A stretch of DNA of 64,000 bases from Pseudomonas sp. KU26590 (GCF_026153515.1 NZ_CP110644.1:3501501-3565500); one strand, 5' to 3'. Counted from the stretch's first letter, positions 1 to 10,479 are shown. Program-made: numbers and translations. Notes: generated by a model not told the origin, from the sequence alone.

Positions 1-2
1 CT

Positions 3-125
3 GAACTGGTCAGCGGTGTGGAGCTCAGCGTGAAGGGATTGAAGGTGGCGTGGAGCATCGCTGACTATCTCGAGGCGATCTCAACCACTCTGCAAGCACG
101 TCTGGGCACAACGGAGCCTGTATGA
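3..125 (+). CDS. atpF: Alternative F-type ATPase subunit b, C-terminal end (partial)
   Basis: An open frame runs from the window edge and stops at 123-125, overlapping the ATG of the alpha gene by four bases (ATGA). About 40 residues are visible. They cannot be matched to a family by themselves, but in N-ATPase operons the b subunit gene lies directly before alpha, so this is inferred to be the tail of the membrane-anchored peripheral stalk subunit. The ATGA overlap suggests translational coupling. The identification rests on gene order, not on a motif. Confidence 0.6.
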   Translation, partial: ELVSGVELSVKGLKVAWSIADYLEAISTTLQARLGTTEPV

Positions 126-1744
126 CCGCTCCCTTGACTGCCCCTTTGCGCCTGCCATCGTCGGCTCAGGCAACACTGAGAAATGTCTTGCATGATGCGT
201 TCGCCGGCCTGGGTGCGTGCCTGACAGCCTTCATACCCCAGATGGCAGTGCGGGAGGTGGGTACGATCGTCAGCGTCTCCACCGGCATCGCACGCGTCAG
301 TGGCCTGTCGGGCCTTGGCTTTGAGGAGCTGCTGGTGTTTCCCGGTGGTTTATCCGGGATTGCATTCAACCTGGACGAGGAGGGCGTCGACGTGGTGCTG
401 CTGGGCGATAGCGCCCACTTGCACGCGGGGCAGGAGGTCCTGCGCACCGGTCGCGTGATGGACGTGGCCGTAGGCGACGAATTACTGGGTCGGGTGATTG
501 ACCCATTGGGGCGCCCGCTTGATGGTGGGGAGCCTGTCACCACCCTGCAGAGATTGCCGATCGAGCGGCCTGCGGCGGCGATTATGGACCGCGCCCCGGT
601 CACCGAACCGCTGCAGAGCGGCCTGAAGGTCATCGACGCCATGATCCCCATTGGTCGCGGTCAGCGAGAGCTGATTCTGGGCGACCGTCAGACCGGAAAA
701 ACGGCCATCGCACTGGACACGATCTTTAATCAGCGCGGCAAGGACGTGCTATGCGTCTACTGCGCGATCGGCCAGCGAGCATCGGCCGTTGCCAAGGCGG
801 TAGCCAATCTGCGTGAGAGGGAAGCGCTGGCGTACACCGTGGTGGTGGTCGCAGAAGGCAACGAAGCGCCCGGGTTGTCCTACGTCGCGCCTTATGCGGC
901 CACCAGCATCGCCGAGCATTTCATGGAGCAAGGCCGTGACGTACTGATTGTTTATGACGACCTGACCCACCATGCACGGGCCTACCGCGAACTGTCACTG
1001 CTGCTGCGTCGCCCGCCTGGGCGAGAGGCCTTTCCAGGGGATATCTTCTACATTCATTCGCGCATGCTTGAACGCGCGACGCATTTGAATGAGGAGCGCG
1101 GCGGCGGTTCGATGACGGCATTGCCCATCATCGAGACTGAAGCTCAGGATATTTCCGCTTACATTCCGACCAATCTCATTTCCATCACCGACGGGCAGAT
1201 TGTCTTGTCGCCCTCGCTGTTCGAACTGGGCGTCTTGCCGGCTGTCGATGTGGGTCAGTCTGTCTCGCGGGTCGGCGGGAAGGCCCAGCGCGCAGCCTAT
1301 CGCGCAGTGGCAGGCGACCTCAAGCTGGCCTACGCGCAATTTGAGGAGCTGGAGACGTTTGCGCGGTTCGGCGCCCGGCTCGATAAAGGCACTCATCAGG
1401 CAATCGATCACGGCAAACGCATCCGTGCCTGTCTGGCGCAAGCAGAGTTTTCGCCGGTGTCGGTGCCGGCTCAGATCGCGATATTGCTGGCGTTGAACGC
1501 TGCATTGTTCGACACGATTGCGCTCGAAAACATGAGCGATGCGCAGAAAGCCGTGCGGGAGGTAGCGGGTGGGTTACCGGATGATGTGAAAGCGCGGCTG
1601 GCGGGGACGGGCCAATTGCTCGACGCCGATCGCCAACAGCTCACCGATGCAGCACGCCAGGCCCTGACGGCTTTTCAGCGCGCAGGGGGGCAGCCTCCTG
1701 TTGTTGCAGCGGCCGAGCCGGCCGTCGGGGATCACCATGGATAG
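122..1744 (+). CDS. atpA: Alternative F1F0 ATPase (N-ATPase) subunit alpha
   Basis: Non-catalytic nucleotide-binding subunit of the F1 head of a proton- or sodium-linked ATPase. The 540-residue protein has the beta-barrel start [17 protein letters not shown] (about 43-59), the P-loop GDRQTGKT (187-194), the [17 protein letters not shown] stretch and the alpha-type SVSRVGG segment near residue 380. Its N-terminal arm differs from housekeeping alpha subunits, and the order b-alpha-gamma without delta is that of the N-ATPase operon (atpDCQRBEFAG), usually a second, horizontally spread ATPase. The start at 122 is supported by overlap with the upstream stop. Family assignment is firm. The N-ATPase subtype is inferred from gene order. 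Confidence 0.93.
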   Translation: MTAPLTAPLRLPSSAQATLRNVLHDAFAGLGACLTAFIPQMAVREVGTIVSVSTGIARVSGLSGLGFEELLVFPGGLSGIAFNLDEEGVDVVLLGDSAHLHAGQEVLRTGRVMDVAVGDELLGRVIDPLGRPLDGGEPVTTLQRLPIERPAAAIMDRAPVTEPLQSGLKVIDAMIPIGRGQRELILGDRQTGKTAIALDTIFNQRGKDVLCVYCAIGQRASAVAKAVANLREREALAYTVVVVAEGNEAPGLSYVAPYAATSIAEHFMEQGRDVLIVYDDLTHHARAYRELSLLLRRPPGREAFPGDIFYIHSRMLERATHLNEERGGGSMTALPIIETEAQDISAYIPTNLISITDGQIVLSPSLFELGVLPAVDVGQSVSRVGGKAQRAAYRAVAGDLKLAYAQFEELETFARFGARLDKGTHQAIDHGKRIRACLAQAEFSPVSVPAQIAILLALNAALFDTIALENMSDAQKAVREVAGGLPDDVKARLAGTGQLLDADRQQLTDAARQALTAFQRAGGQPPVVAAAEPAVGDHHG

Positions 1745-1828
1745 TGTGGTCCGATCCGATGACGCGTTCGCCGGCCACCGCGTGACGTCCCGAACACCAG
1801 TGACCGCATTCGCACGGGTGAATCGGTA

Positions 1829-2737
1829 ATGGCCAATACCATGAGCGGCCTGAGACGTCAGATCGCCAGCGCAGGTGACTTGAGGTCCGTCGTCCGGACC
1901 ATGAAAGCCTCAGCTGCCGCCGCTATCGGTCAGTACGAAAAGTCGGTAGCCGCGTTGGCCGATTACGCGTGCACCGTGGAACTGGGACTGAGCGTCTGTC
2001 TGCGTGCGGTGGCGGTAAACAGCCACTCCACCGAGAGCACCGTCAACAGTGGCACCCCTGGTGTGGTGAATGTCGTCGTGTTCGGTTCCGATCAGGGCCT
2101 GGTGGGTCGGTTCAACGAGGTGTTGATCGAATTTGCCCTGTCGGAGCTGACGTCCTCCACGGTGAAGGTCTGGGCGGTAGGTGAGCGCATGCATGAGCGA
2201 CTCCTCGACGCCGGCATCCAAACCCAGGGGTTGTTCGCCGTTCCCGGGTCGGTTGCGCAAATCACGCAACTCGTCGGGCAGATTCTTCAGGATCTCTACC
2301 GTTCGAACGGCGGCGTTCAGGGTGAGCCGCAGCGTGAAACGCTGATCCTGTTCTATAACCGTCCGACGGTCGCGGACTATGACCCTGTCCGACAACAGTT
2401 GTTGCCTCTGGATCAGCGCTGGCAACGGCGTCTGGCACGTGAAGCCTGGCCTACGCCCCAGGGGCCGGAAATGCTGGGCACAGGCGCGGATGTGTTGGGC
2501 GCTTTTATTCGCGAGCATCTGTTTGTGTCGCTGTTTCGTGCCAGCGCCGAGTCCTCGGCCAGTGAAAATGCCAGCCGGCTCGCTGCGATGCAGCGTGCAG
2601 ATCGCAACATCGGAGCACTCCAGCAAGCGCTCAATGCACGATTCCACCGACTGCGCCAGGCCGGGATCGATGAGGAGCTGTTTGATGTCATCGCCGGTTT
2701 CGATGCGTTGATACCCGACTCCGATGCGAGTCCATGA
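1829..2737 (+). CDS. atpG: Alternative F1F0 ATPase subunit gamma
   Basis: Central stalk of the F1 part, coupling rotation of the membrane ring to the catalytic head. The 302-residue protein has the gamma-type N-terminal coiled coil (SGLRRQIASAGDLRSVVRTM), a central domain with VVVFGSDQGLVGRFN in place of the usual SD(R/K)GLCG motif, and the C-terminal helix ending with SENASRLAAMQRADRNIG, matching the conserved SE..AR..AM..A..N. It lies 84 bp after alpha and is the last gene of the N-ATPase order, so the operon probably ends here. The start codon has only a weak ribosome binding site. No beta or epsilon genes follow. They should lie upstream of the window. Confidence 0.9.
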   Translation: MANTMSGLRRQIASAGDLRSVVRTMKASAAAAIGQYEKSVAALADYACTVELGLSVCLRAVAVNSHSTESTVNSGTPGVVNVVVFGSDQGLVGRFNEVLIEFALSELTSSTVKVWAVGERMHERLLDAGIQTQGLFAVPGSVAQITQLVGQILQDLYRSNGGVQGEPQRETLILFYNRPTVADYDPVRQQLLPLDQRWQRRLAREAWPTPQGPEMLGTGADVLGAFIREHLFVSLFRASAESSASENASRLAAMQRADRNIGALQQALNARFHRLRQAGIDEELFDVIAGFDALIPDSDASP

Positions 2738-2952
2738 TCCTTAATGAATGGTGTGCGCTTTCGAACAGACAGCGCCCGGCACCGCGCCCACACTCCTTTC
2801 GTTCGCCGGTCAGTTCGAGCGACCGCAGAGACACTTCCACAGGCTAGTTTCATGCCGCAGCCATCCAGCTCGATCTACCCCTTCACAGTGAGAGGGCTGC
2901 GCTCAGTGACACGAGGCTGCTCACGCCTCTATACCGATAGGAAATCGACCTC

Positions 2953-4170
2953 ATGACACACGGTTTAAATTCCGAAGTGGGCCGACTGCGCCGCGTGCTG
3001 GTATGCCGCCCGGGGTTGGCGCAGCGAAGGCTGACGCCCGGCAACTGCCGGGAGTTGCTGTTTGATGATGTGCTGTGGGTTGAGCAGGCACGCAATGACC
3101 ACGATGCGTTTACCAACGCGATGCTCAGCCTGGATGTGGAGGTGCTGGAACTGCACGATTTGCTTGCCGACACGGTCGCCGATCCTGTTGCGCGTGCCTG
3201 GTTGCTTGATCGCAAGCTGGGGCCGGACACGGTCGACGTTGAACTGGCCGGCCAGCTGCGCCCCTGGCTTGAAGCGTTACCCGAACAGCGCCTGGTCGAG
3301 CATTTGATTGGTGGTGTGGCCCGCGTTGAATTGCCATTCGAGCCGGCGGGACTTGTAGCGCGGTTTGCCGCTGCGACGGATTTTCTGCTCCCGCCACTGC
3401 CTAACACGTTATTCAGCCGCGACAGCAGCTGCTGGATAGGTAATGGCGTGGTGTTGTGCCCGATGTACTGGCCCGCACGTCGGCAGGAGACGCTGTTGAC
3501 GGCGGCAGTCTATCGCTTCCATCCCCAGTTCGCGGGGCTTGTTACCACATGGTGGGGAGACCCGGACAAGGATCACGGCGGCGCCACAATGGAGGGTGGA
3601 GATGTCATGCCGCTGGGCCAGGGGGTCGTGTTGATAGGAATGGGCGAGCGCACTTCACCTCAGGCTGTGAGCCAACTTTCCCGCGCCTTGTTTGCCCAGG
3701 GGGCGGCCACTCTGGTGTTGGCTGCACAGATTCCCAAATCCCGCGGCGCGATGCATCTGGACACAGTGTTCACCTTTTGCGACGTGGATCTGGTGACCTG
3801 TTTCCCTGAAACGGTCGATGCGATCCGCGTGCACAGCCTGCGACCTGGACGGCAAGAGGGCAGCCTGGATGTACGCACCGAAACCAAGCCCTTTCTTGAT
3901 GTAGTGGCGGATGCACTGGGACTGGCCAAATTACGCGCGGTCCCTACCGCAGGCGATGCCTGGCAGGCCGAGCGCGAGCAGTGGGACGACGGGAACAACC
4001 TGCTGGCGATGTCGCCGGGCGTGGTGATGAGCTATAGCCGCAACTCACACACCAATACTTTGTTGCGCAAAGCGGGGGTCGAGGTGATCACCATTTCCGG
4101 CTCCGAGCTGGGCCGGGGACGAGGCGGTAGCCATTGCATGTCCTGCCCGATCCAACGCGACGCGCTTTAA
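2953..4170 (+). CDS. arcA: Arginine deiminase
   Basis: Hydrolyses L-arginine to citrulline and ammonia, the first step of the arginine deiminase route. The 405-residue protein starts with [16 protein letters not shown], has the substrate-binding GGDVMPLG stretch, HLDTVFTF with the catalytic His, and ends with the nucleophile Cys395 in GGSHCMSCP, so all key residues look present. It begins a run arcA-arcB-arcC with gaps of about 20-25 bp, an obvious operon. The 215 bp upstream contains no clear Anr (TTGAT-N4-ATCAA) box, unlike the usual anaerobically induced pseudomonad arc promoter. The start follows TAGGAAATCGACCTC. Confidence 0.95.
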   Translation: MTHGLNSEVGRLRRVLVCRPGLAQRRLTPGNCRELLFDDVLWVEQARNDHDAFTNAMLSLDVEVLELHDLLADTVADPVARAWLLDRKLGPDTVDVELAGQLRPWLEALPEQRLVEHLIGGVARVELPFEPAGLVARFAAATDFLLPPLPNTLFSRDSSCWIGNGVVLCPMYWPARRQETLLTAAVYRFHPQFAGLVTTWWGDPDKDHGGATMEGGDVMPLGQGVVLIGMGERTSPQAVSQLSRALFAQGAATLVLAAQIPKSRGAMHLDTVFTFCDVDLVTCFPETVDAIRVHSLRPGRQEGSLDVRTETKPFLDVVADALGLAKLRAVPTAGDAWQAEREQWDDGNNLLAMSPGVVMSYSRNSHTNTLLRKAGVEVITISGSELGRGRGGSHCMSCPIQRDAL

Positions 4171-4195
4171 CCACTCACCTGAACGAGTACTTCTC

Positions 4196-5194
4196 ATGAG
4201 TTATAACCTGCGCAATCGCAGCCTGCTGGCGCTCAAAGACTACGAGCCGGACGCCATCCGCTTTTTGCTGGACCTGGCCGTCGAGCTTAAACGCTCAAAG
4301 GCCGTTGGCAATGAAATACCCCGCCTCAAAGGTAAAAACATTGCGCTGATATTCGAGAAGCCCTCGACGCGCACCCGTTGCGCCTTCGAGGTGGCGATGC
4401 ACGATCAGGGCGGCCATGTTACCTGCTTGGATGCCGGTAGCTCGCAGCTGGGTCACAAGGAGTCGCTCAAGGACACTGCGCGCGTGCTGGCCCGGTTCTA
4501 TGACGGTATCGAATACCGTGGTTTCCATCAGACTATCGTCGAGGAACTGGCACGCTACGCCAACGTGCCGATCTGGAACGGCCTGACTGACGAAGCTCAT
4601 CCGACGCAGATTCTCGCGGACCTGATGACCATGCAGGAGTTTGGCGAGAAGCCTCTGCACCAACTGAGTTTCTGTTATCTGGGCGATGCCAGTTTCAACA
4701 TGGGCCGTTCACTGCTGGTGGGCGGGACACAAATGGGAATGGACGTACGTCTATGCTCTCCCGCCAGCTTGCAGCCGCCGGCTGAGCTGGTGACGGAAAT
4801 GCGCGCGCTGGCCCGCAAGACTGGCGCGCGCATCACGCTTGAAAGCGATCCGCTGAAAGCGGTGGTCGGCGCGGACTTTCTGTACACCGACGTCTGGGTG
4901 TCCATGGGCGAGGACGACTCCGTTTGGCAACAACGTATCGACCAACTGATGCCCTACCAAGTGACCACCGCGCTGATGCAGGCCACCGGCAATCCTCGCA
5001 CCAGGTTCATGCACTGCTTGCCGGCCATGCACAGTGCGGATACGGAAATAGGCCGTCAAGTGCAGGAAAAGTATGGGCTGAGCGAGATCGAGGTCACTGA
5101 CGAGGTGTTTGAGTCCGACGCGTCTGTCGTCTTTACGCAGGCTGAAAACCGCTTGCACACGATCAAAGCCGTCTTGGTGGCTACCCTCGCATGA
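4196..5194 (+). CDS. arcB: Ornithine carbamoyltransferase, catabolic
   Basis: Phosphorolyses citrulline to ornithine and carbamoyl phosphate in the deiminase pathway. The 332-residue protein has the carbamoyl-phosphate loop STRTR (57-61), the [12 protein letters not shown] segment and the ornithine loop HCLP near residue 270. Sequence alone does not separate anabolic from catabolic enzymes; the catabolic role is taken from its place between arcA and arcC. The ATG lies 25 bp after the arcA stop. Its end (ATGATGA) runs almost into the start of arcC. Confidence 0.95.
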   Translation: MSYNLRNRSLLALKDYEPDAIRFLLDLAVELKRSKAVGNEIPRLKGKNIALIFEKPSTRTRCAFEVAMHDQGGHVTCLDAGSSQLGHKESLKDTARVLARFYDGIEYRGFHQTIVEELARYANVPIWNGLTDEAHPTQILADLMTMQEFGEKPLHQLSFCYLGDASFNMGRSLLVGGTQMGMDVRLCSPASLQPPAELVTEMRALARKTGARITLESDPLKAVVGADFLYTDVWVSMGEDDSVWQQRIDQLMPYQVTTALMQATGNPRTRFMHCLPAMHSADTEIGRQVQEKYGLSEIEVTDEVFESDASVVFTQAENRLHTIKAVLVATLA

Positions 5195-5213
5195 TGACTT
5201 TCGGAGCATGCCC

Positions 5214-6155
5214 ATGAGGATCGTGATCGCGCTGGGCGGCAATGCATTGCTGCAGCGTGACCAGCCACCGACTGCGGAAAATCAACGGGTGAATATCCGC
5301 CGTGCTGCTGCCCAGTTGGCACACGTTGCGACGCTCAATGATTTGGTGCTGACCCATGGCAACGGTCCGCAAGTAGGCCTTCTGGCGCTGCAGGCCTCTG
5401 CTTACGATAAAGTGGATGCTTATCCGCTCGATGTGCTTGGCGCCCAGACTGACGGCATGATCGGCTATTTACTGGAGCAGGAGCTGGCGAACGTCCTTCC
5501 GGCCAATCGTACCGTCGCGACACTCATCACTCGGGTTGAAGTCGATCCGCAAGACCCGGCGTTTGAACACCCCGGCAAACCGATCGGGCCGTTCTACAAA
5601 CAAGCTGAGTCCGCGCGAATCGCCGCAGAGAAAGGGTGGGTCATGGCAGCGACGGGTGGATCGTTTCGGCGAGTAGTCGCATCGCCCTTACCGGTACGTG
5701 TCTTCGGGCTTAAGCCCATCCGCTGGCTACTTGAACATGACACGGTGGTCATTGCGGCGGGGGGTGGGGGTATTCCGGTCGCACGTACGCAAGGGGGCGA
5801 CGGCACCAACATGCACGGCGTATCGGCGGTAATCGACAAGGACTTGTGCTCCGGCCTGCTGGCGCGTGAGCTCAAGGCCGACGTGCTTATCATCGCCACC
5901 GACGTGCCGGCGGTCTTCGTGGACTGGGGCTTGCCCACGCAACGGGCGATCGGCGATGTAACGCCACAGGAACTGGCCGGTTACGACTTTCCCGAAGGTT
6001 CCATGGGGCCCAAGGTCGAAGCAGCACGCGCCTTTGTCGTGGCCACCGGCAACCGTGCCGTCATTGGTTCGCTTGATCAGATTGAGGCGATGCTCGCGGG
6101 CAGCGCAGGGACTCAGGTGCGGCCGGCGAACAAGGCGCCGGCGGGTCAGGAGTGA
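5214..6155 (+). CDS. arcC: Carbamate kinase
   Basis: Transfers phosphate from carbamoyl phosphate to ADP, giving the ATP yield of arginine fermentation. The 313-residue protein has the amino-acid-kinase start [12 protein letters not shown], the [13 protein letters not shown] motif ([11 protein letters not shown]), the glycine-rich AAGGGGIPV and the [10 protein letters not shown] segment. I chose the ATG at 5214 because it sits seven bases after GGAG; the ATG at 5208 is almost on top of it. A longer open frame upstream overlaps arcB and is not needed. Confidence 0.94.
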   Translation: MRIVIALGGNALLQRDQPPTAENQRVNIRRAAAQLAHVATLNDLVLTHGNGPQVGLLALQASAYDKVDAYPLDVLGAQTDGMIGYLLEQELANVLPANRTVATLITRVEVDPQDPAFEHPGKPIGPFYKQAESARIAAEKGWVMAATGGSFRRVVASPLPVRVFGLKPIRWLLEHDTVVIAAGGGGIPVARTQGGDGTNMHGVSAVIDKDLCSGLLARELKADVLIIATDVPAVFVDWGLPTQRAIGDVTPQELAGYDFPEGSMGPKVEAARAFVVATGNRAVIGSLDQIEAMLAGSAGTQVRPANKAPAGQE

Positions 6156-6214
6156 AGCACGAGGCAAGGCTATTGATTCGATCCTGCCCCCTATGACGTC
6201 ATTCAGCCTTGAAG

Positions 6215-6643
6215 TCAGTGCGCAGCGTGGTGTGACTCACGCCACTGAAAAATCTGCATCCCTGCAATCATGGCCCCCACGAATAAGAGAACCTGCCATC
6301 GACCTGTCAGCAGCAGGGCCATTGCAGGCCCCGGGCACAGGCCTGCAATCCCCCAACCGATACCGAACACGACGCTTCCAACAACCAGACCCCGGTCAAT
6401 GCTCCTGCTGGTCGGCAACTGGACGGGTTCGTCCAGCAGCGAGGTCTGACGATGCCGGACAAAATAGAAGGCCACGCTACCCGTGGCGATGGCCCCTGCC
6501 ATTACAAGCGCGAGGGAAGGGTCCCAGTCGCCGGCGATGTCGAGAAATGCAATGACCTTGGCCGGATCGGTCATGCCGCTCAGGTACAGCCCCAATCCGA
6601 ATATCAAGCCGGCGATCAGCGCACTCAATTTACGCACGGTCAT
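6215..6643 (-). CDS. YeeE/YedE-type membrane protein, second half (DUF6691-like)
   Basis: About 142 residues and four predicted membrane segments. It includes the conserved LIFGLGLYLSGMTDPAKVI and GIGWGIAGLCPGPA motifs of the YeeE/YedE (sulfur transport) superfamily. It overlaps the preceding gene by four bases (ATGA), so both halves are co-translated; the pair resembles PmpA/PmpB-type two-part transporters thought to move thiosulfate or similar sulfur compounds. The upstream in-frame extension listed by a naive ORF call lies over the partner gene and is discarded. The substrate is not known from sequence. It converges on arcC. Confidence 0.85.
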   Translation of the reverse strand: MTVRKLSALIAGLIFGLGLYLSGMTDPAKVIAFLDIAGDWDPSLALVMAGAIATGSVAFYFVRHRQTSLLDEPVQLPTSRSIDRGLVVGSVVFGIGWGIAGLCPGPAMALLLTGRWQVLLFVGAMIAGMQIFQWRESHHAAH

Positions 6644-7071
6644 GATCCAATCAAATGACGGATCAGGTAAACGCACGCAAAACCGCTGCCCATGAAGCAG
6701 CAAACGGCGACGAAGGATCGGGGCGACAGGCGAGAAAGTCCGCATACGCCATGGCCGCTTGTACACCCAGCACCATAGCGGGTGCCCAGCCCAACCAGAA
6801 GCCCCGAGACCGCCAGCGGTAAAGCGCCCGCCTGAAACGAGGCAACAGGCAGGTGAGAGGCCATTGACCAGAGCACCGGAGAGGCAATCAATCCGGCGAT
6901 GAACAAACACTTTTCAGTCCGTCCTTCGCCATGTCCGGAAAGCACGCTGCCGAGCAGGCCACTGACGCCCGCAATCCTGCCGTTCAATAGAATGAACAGC
7001 CCTGTCGAGAGCCCGATCAGTGCTCCGCCGGCCAACGATGACCATGGGGTGAAATGAGTCGCGATATTCAT
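6640..7071 (-). CDS. YeeE/YedE-type membrane protein, first half
   Basis: A 143-residue integral membrane protein with the hallmark GTRYGAGCTSGHGVCGLSRL motif (around residues 97-116), which carries the paired cysteines seen in sulfur-compound channels of this family. Upstream partner of the DUF6691-like gene with a four-base overlap. The two likely assemble into one channel-like transporter in the inner membrane. No sulfur-metabolism gene is adjacent, so the transported compound cannot be deduced. Confidence 0.88.
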   Translation of the reverse strand: MNIATHFTPWSSLAGGALIGLSTGLFILLNGRIAGVSGLLGSVLSGHGEGRTEKCLFIAGLIASPVLWSMASHLPVASFQAGALPLAVSGLLVGLGTRYGAGCTSGHGVCGLSRLSPRSFVAVCCFMGSGFACVYLIRHLIGS

Positions 7072-7130
7072 CGTCGATGACGCCTGCTTACATGGCCGTT
7101 ATGAGTGACGTTGATGGCTTACACGTTACC

Positions 7131-7172
7131 CGAAAAGAGACCTCGCCTGCGGCGCTCATCCGGCCCTTTTCG
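7131..7172 (-). terminator. Possible stem-loop between antiporter and YeeE genes
   Basis: CGAAAAG at 7131-7137 pairs with CTTTTCG at 7166-7172 around a GC-rich interior. It lies after the end of the ArcD-like gene on the minus strand and could act as its terminator, but it has no long T tract, so this is a weak call. Confidence 0.3.
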
Positions 7173-7205
7173 AGTCGGTCTAAGGGGGGCTCTGCAGACG
7201 CAGGG

Positions 7206-8720
7206 TCAAGGGGCATAAACCTGCATCAGATGCCCACTGAACAGCATCCATATCGCCAGCACGCCAAGAGTCAATAGCACAGCGGCAACGATCATCTCAA
7301 TTGTGTTGAACACCGGCTCCGTCGGCGCATGCTCTTTGCGAGCCCAGATAAATACCAAATTGCCAAGGGCGAAGAACATGGCGCCAGCAATCATATATTC
7401 CAGGCCGGCCGCATACACCAGCCAGAACCCGTAGACGGTCCCGAGCACACTGCTGACCCATGCTGTGATTTTGCCGATCCTGGCGTTGGCCGGGTAATGA
7501 CCCCGGACCATGACTCGCCACAAGAACCCCGTCGCGCCGATGTACGCAGGCAGGATCATCACGCCGGTGATGGACAGCATGACGTTCCAGGCATCATGGG
7601 AAAAGAACATCAGGATCATCACGGCCTGCATCACAGCGGTAGAAACCCAGAGTGAGACGGATGCAGATCCTTTTTTGTTGGTCACGGCGAACGCTTTGGG
7701 GAAGGTGCCGTCCTTGGCGGCCGCCCAAGGCAACTCTGCGACGAGCATTGTCCATACAAGCCAACACGCCAGCACCGAAATCAATACGCCCGCATTGATG
7801 AAATACTCGCCCCATTTACCGACAACCGAGCCGAGAATCGCAGCCATGGAAGGGGGCGCTATGACCGATAGCTGTGCCTGGCTCATGATGCCAAAGGGCA
7901 GTACAGAAATCAGCACGTACAACAGCAAAGTCACGAAGAACCCCAACAACGTGGCGCGGCTTACCGTTTTTGCATCCGACTTGTCGGACATCACCACCGC
8001 ACCTTCAATGCCAATGAAGACCCACAGCGTGACCAGCATCGTGCTTTTGACCTGTTCGAGGACGCTGCCGAGCGGCTTTGACCCGGCGACGTTGTCACTG
8101 ACGTTGCCCCAGAAATCGTTGGTGAAGAGGCCGGCCTTCATCGAGATCGCGAGGATCCCGACAAACATGGCAATCGGCACGAACTTGGCGATGGTGCCAA
8201 TCACGTTGAGCGTCGACGCGCTCTTGACGCCACGCAATACAAGCCAGTTCAGTAACCAGAAAACACTCGATCCCATCGCAATCGCCAACCAGGTGTTCCC
8301 CCCTTTGAAGTAAGGCGGGAAGAAGTAGTTAAGGGTGTCCATCAGTAGAACGGCGAAACCCACGTTGCCGAACGCAGAGGATAGCCAGTATCCCCAGGCG
8401 ACCTGGAACCCTGCGAATTTTCCGAAGCCCTGGCGCGAGTACATATAGATGCCGGCGGTAATGTCCGGCTTGATGTCGGCAAGCACCTGGAAGGTTCGCG
8501 CCAGAAAGAAGATGCCCAGACCGGAAACAAGCCATGCGATGAGTATCGCGCCTAAGCCGGCGTGTTGCGCCATATTCTGCGGTAAGTTGAAGGCGCCGCC
8601 ACCGACCATGGCGCCGATGACAAGCAAGGTCATCGACACCATACCGAGCTTGTTCGTGAAGATTTTGCGGGCGGGCGCGACTGACCTTGAGATATCAATG
8701 GGTGTGATGACAGCTTTCAT
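7206..8720 (-). CDS. arcD: APC-family arginine/ornithine antiporter-like permease
   Basis: A 504-residue permease with about 12 membrane segments and the APC signature near the N-terminus (VIGAMVGGGAFNLPQNMA), typical of basic amino acid antiporters of the ArcD/YdgI group. In the deiminase route this carrier would exchange external arginine for ornithine at no energy cost. Its place beside arcABC, on the opposite strand behind the YeeE pair, supports this. I start at 8720 (MKAVITPID), eight bases after AGAGGA; an ATG 18 bases upstream lies on that ribosome binding site. Substrate is inferred from context. Confidence 0.85.
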   Translation of the reverse strand: MKAVITPIDISRSVAPARKIFTNKLGMVSMTLLVIGAMVGGGAFNLPQNMAQHAGLGAILIAWLVSGLGIFFLARTFQVLADIKPDITAGIYMYSRQGFGKFAGFQVAWGYWLSSAFGNVGFAVLLMDTLNYFFPPYFKGGNTWLAIAMGSSVFWLLNWLVLRGVKSASTLNVIGTIAKFVPIAMFVGILAISMKAGLFTNDFWGNVSDNVAGSKPLGSVLEQVKSTMLVTLWVFIGIEGAVVMSDKSDAKTVSRATLLGFFVTLLLYVLISVLPFGIMSQAQLSVIAPPSMAAILGSVVGKWGEYFINAGVLISVLACWLVWTMLVAELPWAAAKDGTFPKAFAVTNKKGSASVSLWVSTAVMQAVMILMFFSHDAWNVMLSITGVMILPAYIGATGFLWRVMVRGHYPANARIGKITAWVSSVLGTVYGFWLVYAAGLEYMIAGAMFFALGNLVFIWARKEHAPTEPVFNTIEMIVAAVLLTLGVLAIWMLFSGHLMQVYAP

Positions 8721-9445
8721 TTGATAAATCCTCTTCAATCCACAGAATCCGATAACAGCAGTCGACTACCCTTACGTCGTGATTGTCGTGGGCAAAGCCT
8801 GGCACCTCGCATCCAACGCCTCTAATGTCTTCAGGTACCCAGGCATGGGGCAAGTGGCTTCAGCTTCGTTTCTCCAGGCATCAGTATCGGGATGCCGAGA
8901 ACCGAAGAGTGGGTACCGCGTTGGATGCGACTGTGCATCCGGCCAACGTTTCAGATCCGCGATTCAACACAGTTGTTGACCAATGGTTCGTAGGCGCCCA
9001 CGGGTGAAAGGAAAGGCACCGGCAGTACACTGAACGCTGCTGACATGGGTTAGGTTGTCGTGTGTTGTTTCAGGGCAGCGAACATGTGTTCAGCGATTTC
9101 TCCAAGCGGTCATGGCGCGCCGATTGGTGGCGGCGCCCATTCACTTCTCTGTTAACTGTCCTCTTAACCTGAAATGGAGTCTGTACGGCACGACACGTAG
9201 TGCTGGCGAACTGCACCGACGCACGACCCTCTCGGCACGGTACAGCGCAGCCAAGACACCACCAAATAATGATAGCGGCGCGGCGCAGTTCAATATGCAG
9301 CTGTCACCGATCTCCGTGGCGGTGGCAACGCTTGTATTCTTTAGGTTGACGACTGTCCCTACTTCGGCGGCCCTCGCATCTCCGGGCAGATCGACAACCT
9401 TAATGAATCACCGATAGGCGAGGACGTTCATTGCAACCCAGACGT
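8721..9445. other. Intergenic stretch without a supported gene
   Basis: About 725 bp between the antiporter start and the PRC-barrel gene end. Short open frames at 8783-9007 and 9055-9417 have no recognisable motif, no good ribosome binding site and overlap each other in part. They may be decayed fragments. I see no repeat or RNA gene here. Confidence 0.5.
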
Positions 9446-10207
9446 CTAAACGTGCCAATAAGCAGCACGCCCATAATGCGCATGCAGACAAGCCTCTTGT
9501 TCACGGTTTATCTGCTCTGACGACTCATAATGTGGTGAGGACCTGACTGCCGCACAATCCAGATCCAGAGACACAGACTTATCCTTCCACGACACCCTGT
9601 CGATCCATTCGGGCGCAATAAGTACGTGCTGTCCAACCCACCAGTTCCGGGTATTGACCACAAGGTACTGAACCGCCCACGTATCCTCGTTGATCAGCAG
9701 GCTCTCGACGTGTCCGACCTCGCCATCCGTGGCTTTTATGTGATAACCGATGAGCCCCTTGCAGCTGCGTAGATGGGGGTTGTTGTCCTGATGATCCGAC
9801 CACTCGGCCTTTGTATGATCTTCATTGCTTGCCTGTGCAGGATCGTGTGCAGGGTGGAATGCAGGCGGGCGAGTCTCCGACACTCTCCAGTAATAGGGAT
9901 GGCCGTAATAGTTCAGGTACCGCATTTCATGTTGCCGGGATACGGGCTCTTCTGTATCGATGTCCGGACTGTTTTGGATACGGTCCCTGTCCGCCGCAAC
10001 GAGTAGTTGCCGGGATGCCCAGTCGTGCTGCCGGATTGAAAGCGGCGAGATCAATACGCTGCGACGTGAAAGCAACGAACCGGTATCAATCATAAGGTAG
10101 CGGATGACCCACGCCTCATCATCAAAATAGAAGTCTTTGATTTTTCCAACGTCACCGTCCGTGGCAACGATCATGTAATCCTCAAGATCTTGCATACTTC
10201 TTAACAT
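9446..10207 (-). CDS. Protein with two PRC-barrel domains
   Basis: A 253-residue soluble protein with two copies of the same fold. The first is at about residues 4-75 (YMIVATDGDVGKIKDFYFDD...WVIRYLMIDTG) and the second at about 150-225 (YHIKATDGEVGHVESLLINE...WAVQYLVVNT). Between and after them are His- and Tyr-rich linkers (YYGHPYYW, HYGRAAYWHV). PRC-barrels occur in photosynthetic reaction centres, RimM and many stress proteins; the job of this two-domain type is unknown. AAAGGACGG precedes the start. An FNR/Anr-like site lies about 100 bp upstream. Confidence 0.85.
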   Translation of the reverse strand: MLRSMQDLEDYMIVATDGDVGKIKDFYFDDEAWVIRYLMIDTGSLLSRRSVLISPLSIRQHDWASRQLLVAADRDRIQNSPDIDTEEPVSRQHEMRYLNYYGHPYYWRVSETRPPAFHPAHDPAQASNEDHTKAEWSDHQDNNPHLRSCKGLIGYHIKATDGEVGHVESLLINEDTWAVQYLVVNTRNWWVGQHVLIAPEWIDRVSWKDKSVSLDLDCAAVRSSPHYESSEQINREQEACLHAHYGRAAYWHV

Positions 10208-10310
10208 AAGACCGTCCTTTGGTGCACCGAGCTAGCGCCCGGCCTGTGAGAAGGCTGCCGGCTAAGCACTCGCGTTCATTCAAATCTGACAGACACCGCA
10301 TGCTTCAAAC

Positions 10311-10324
10311 TTGACCAGAATCAT
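10311..10324. promoter_or_regulatory. FNR/Anr-like half-matched site
   Basis: TTGACCAGAATCAT matches the FNR/Anr consensus TTGAT-N4-ATCAA at eight of ten defined positions. It lies about 104 bp before the PRC-barrel gene. Anr control would fit the neighbouring arginine-fermentation and transhydrogenase genes. This is a by-eye match. Confidence 0.35.
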
Positions 10325-10479
10325 TCCGGGCCCCGGGGCTGCTATGTCCAGATGCTTAATAACCAGTGGTTCTCCACAACCGCCGCTATCATTTTATGTT
10401 TCATTACGCTCCCTCTAATGAGTGGTGCTTTCCGCGTCTGCAAATGCCAGCCCGGCAAAAAACCTGTGATCGAATGCGC

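Noticed and set aside
2744..2956. 70-codon frame before arcA
   Set aside because: Overlaps the arcA start, Arg/Ser-rich, no motif or ribosome binding site; probably only the arc leader.
7510..8313. 267-codon plus-strand frame
   Set aside because: Antisense to the ArcD-like permease, whose motifs and membrane pattern are clear.
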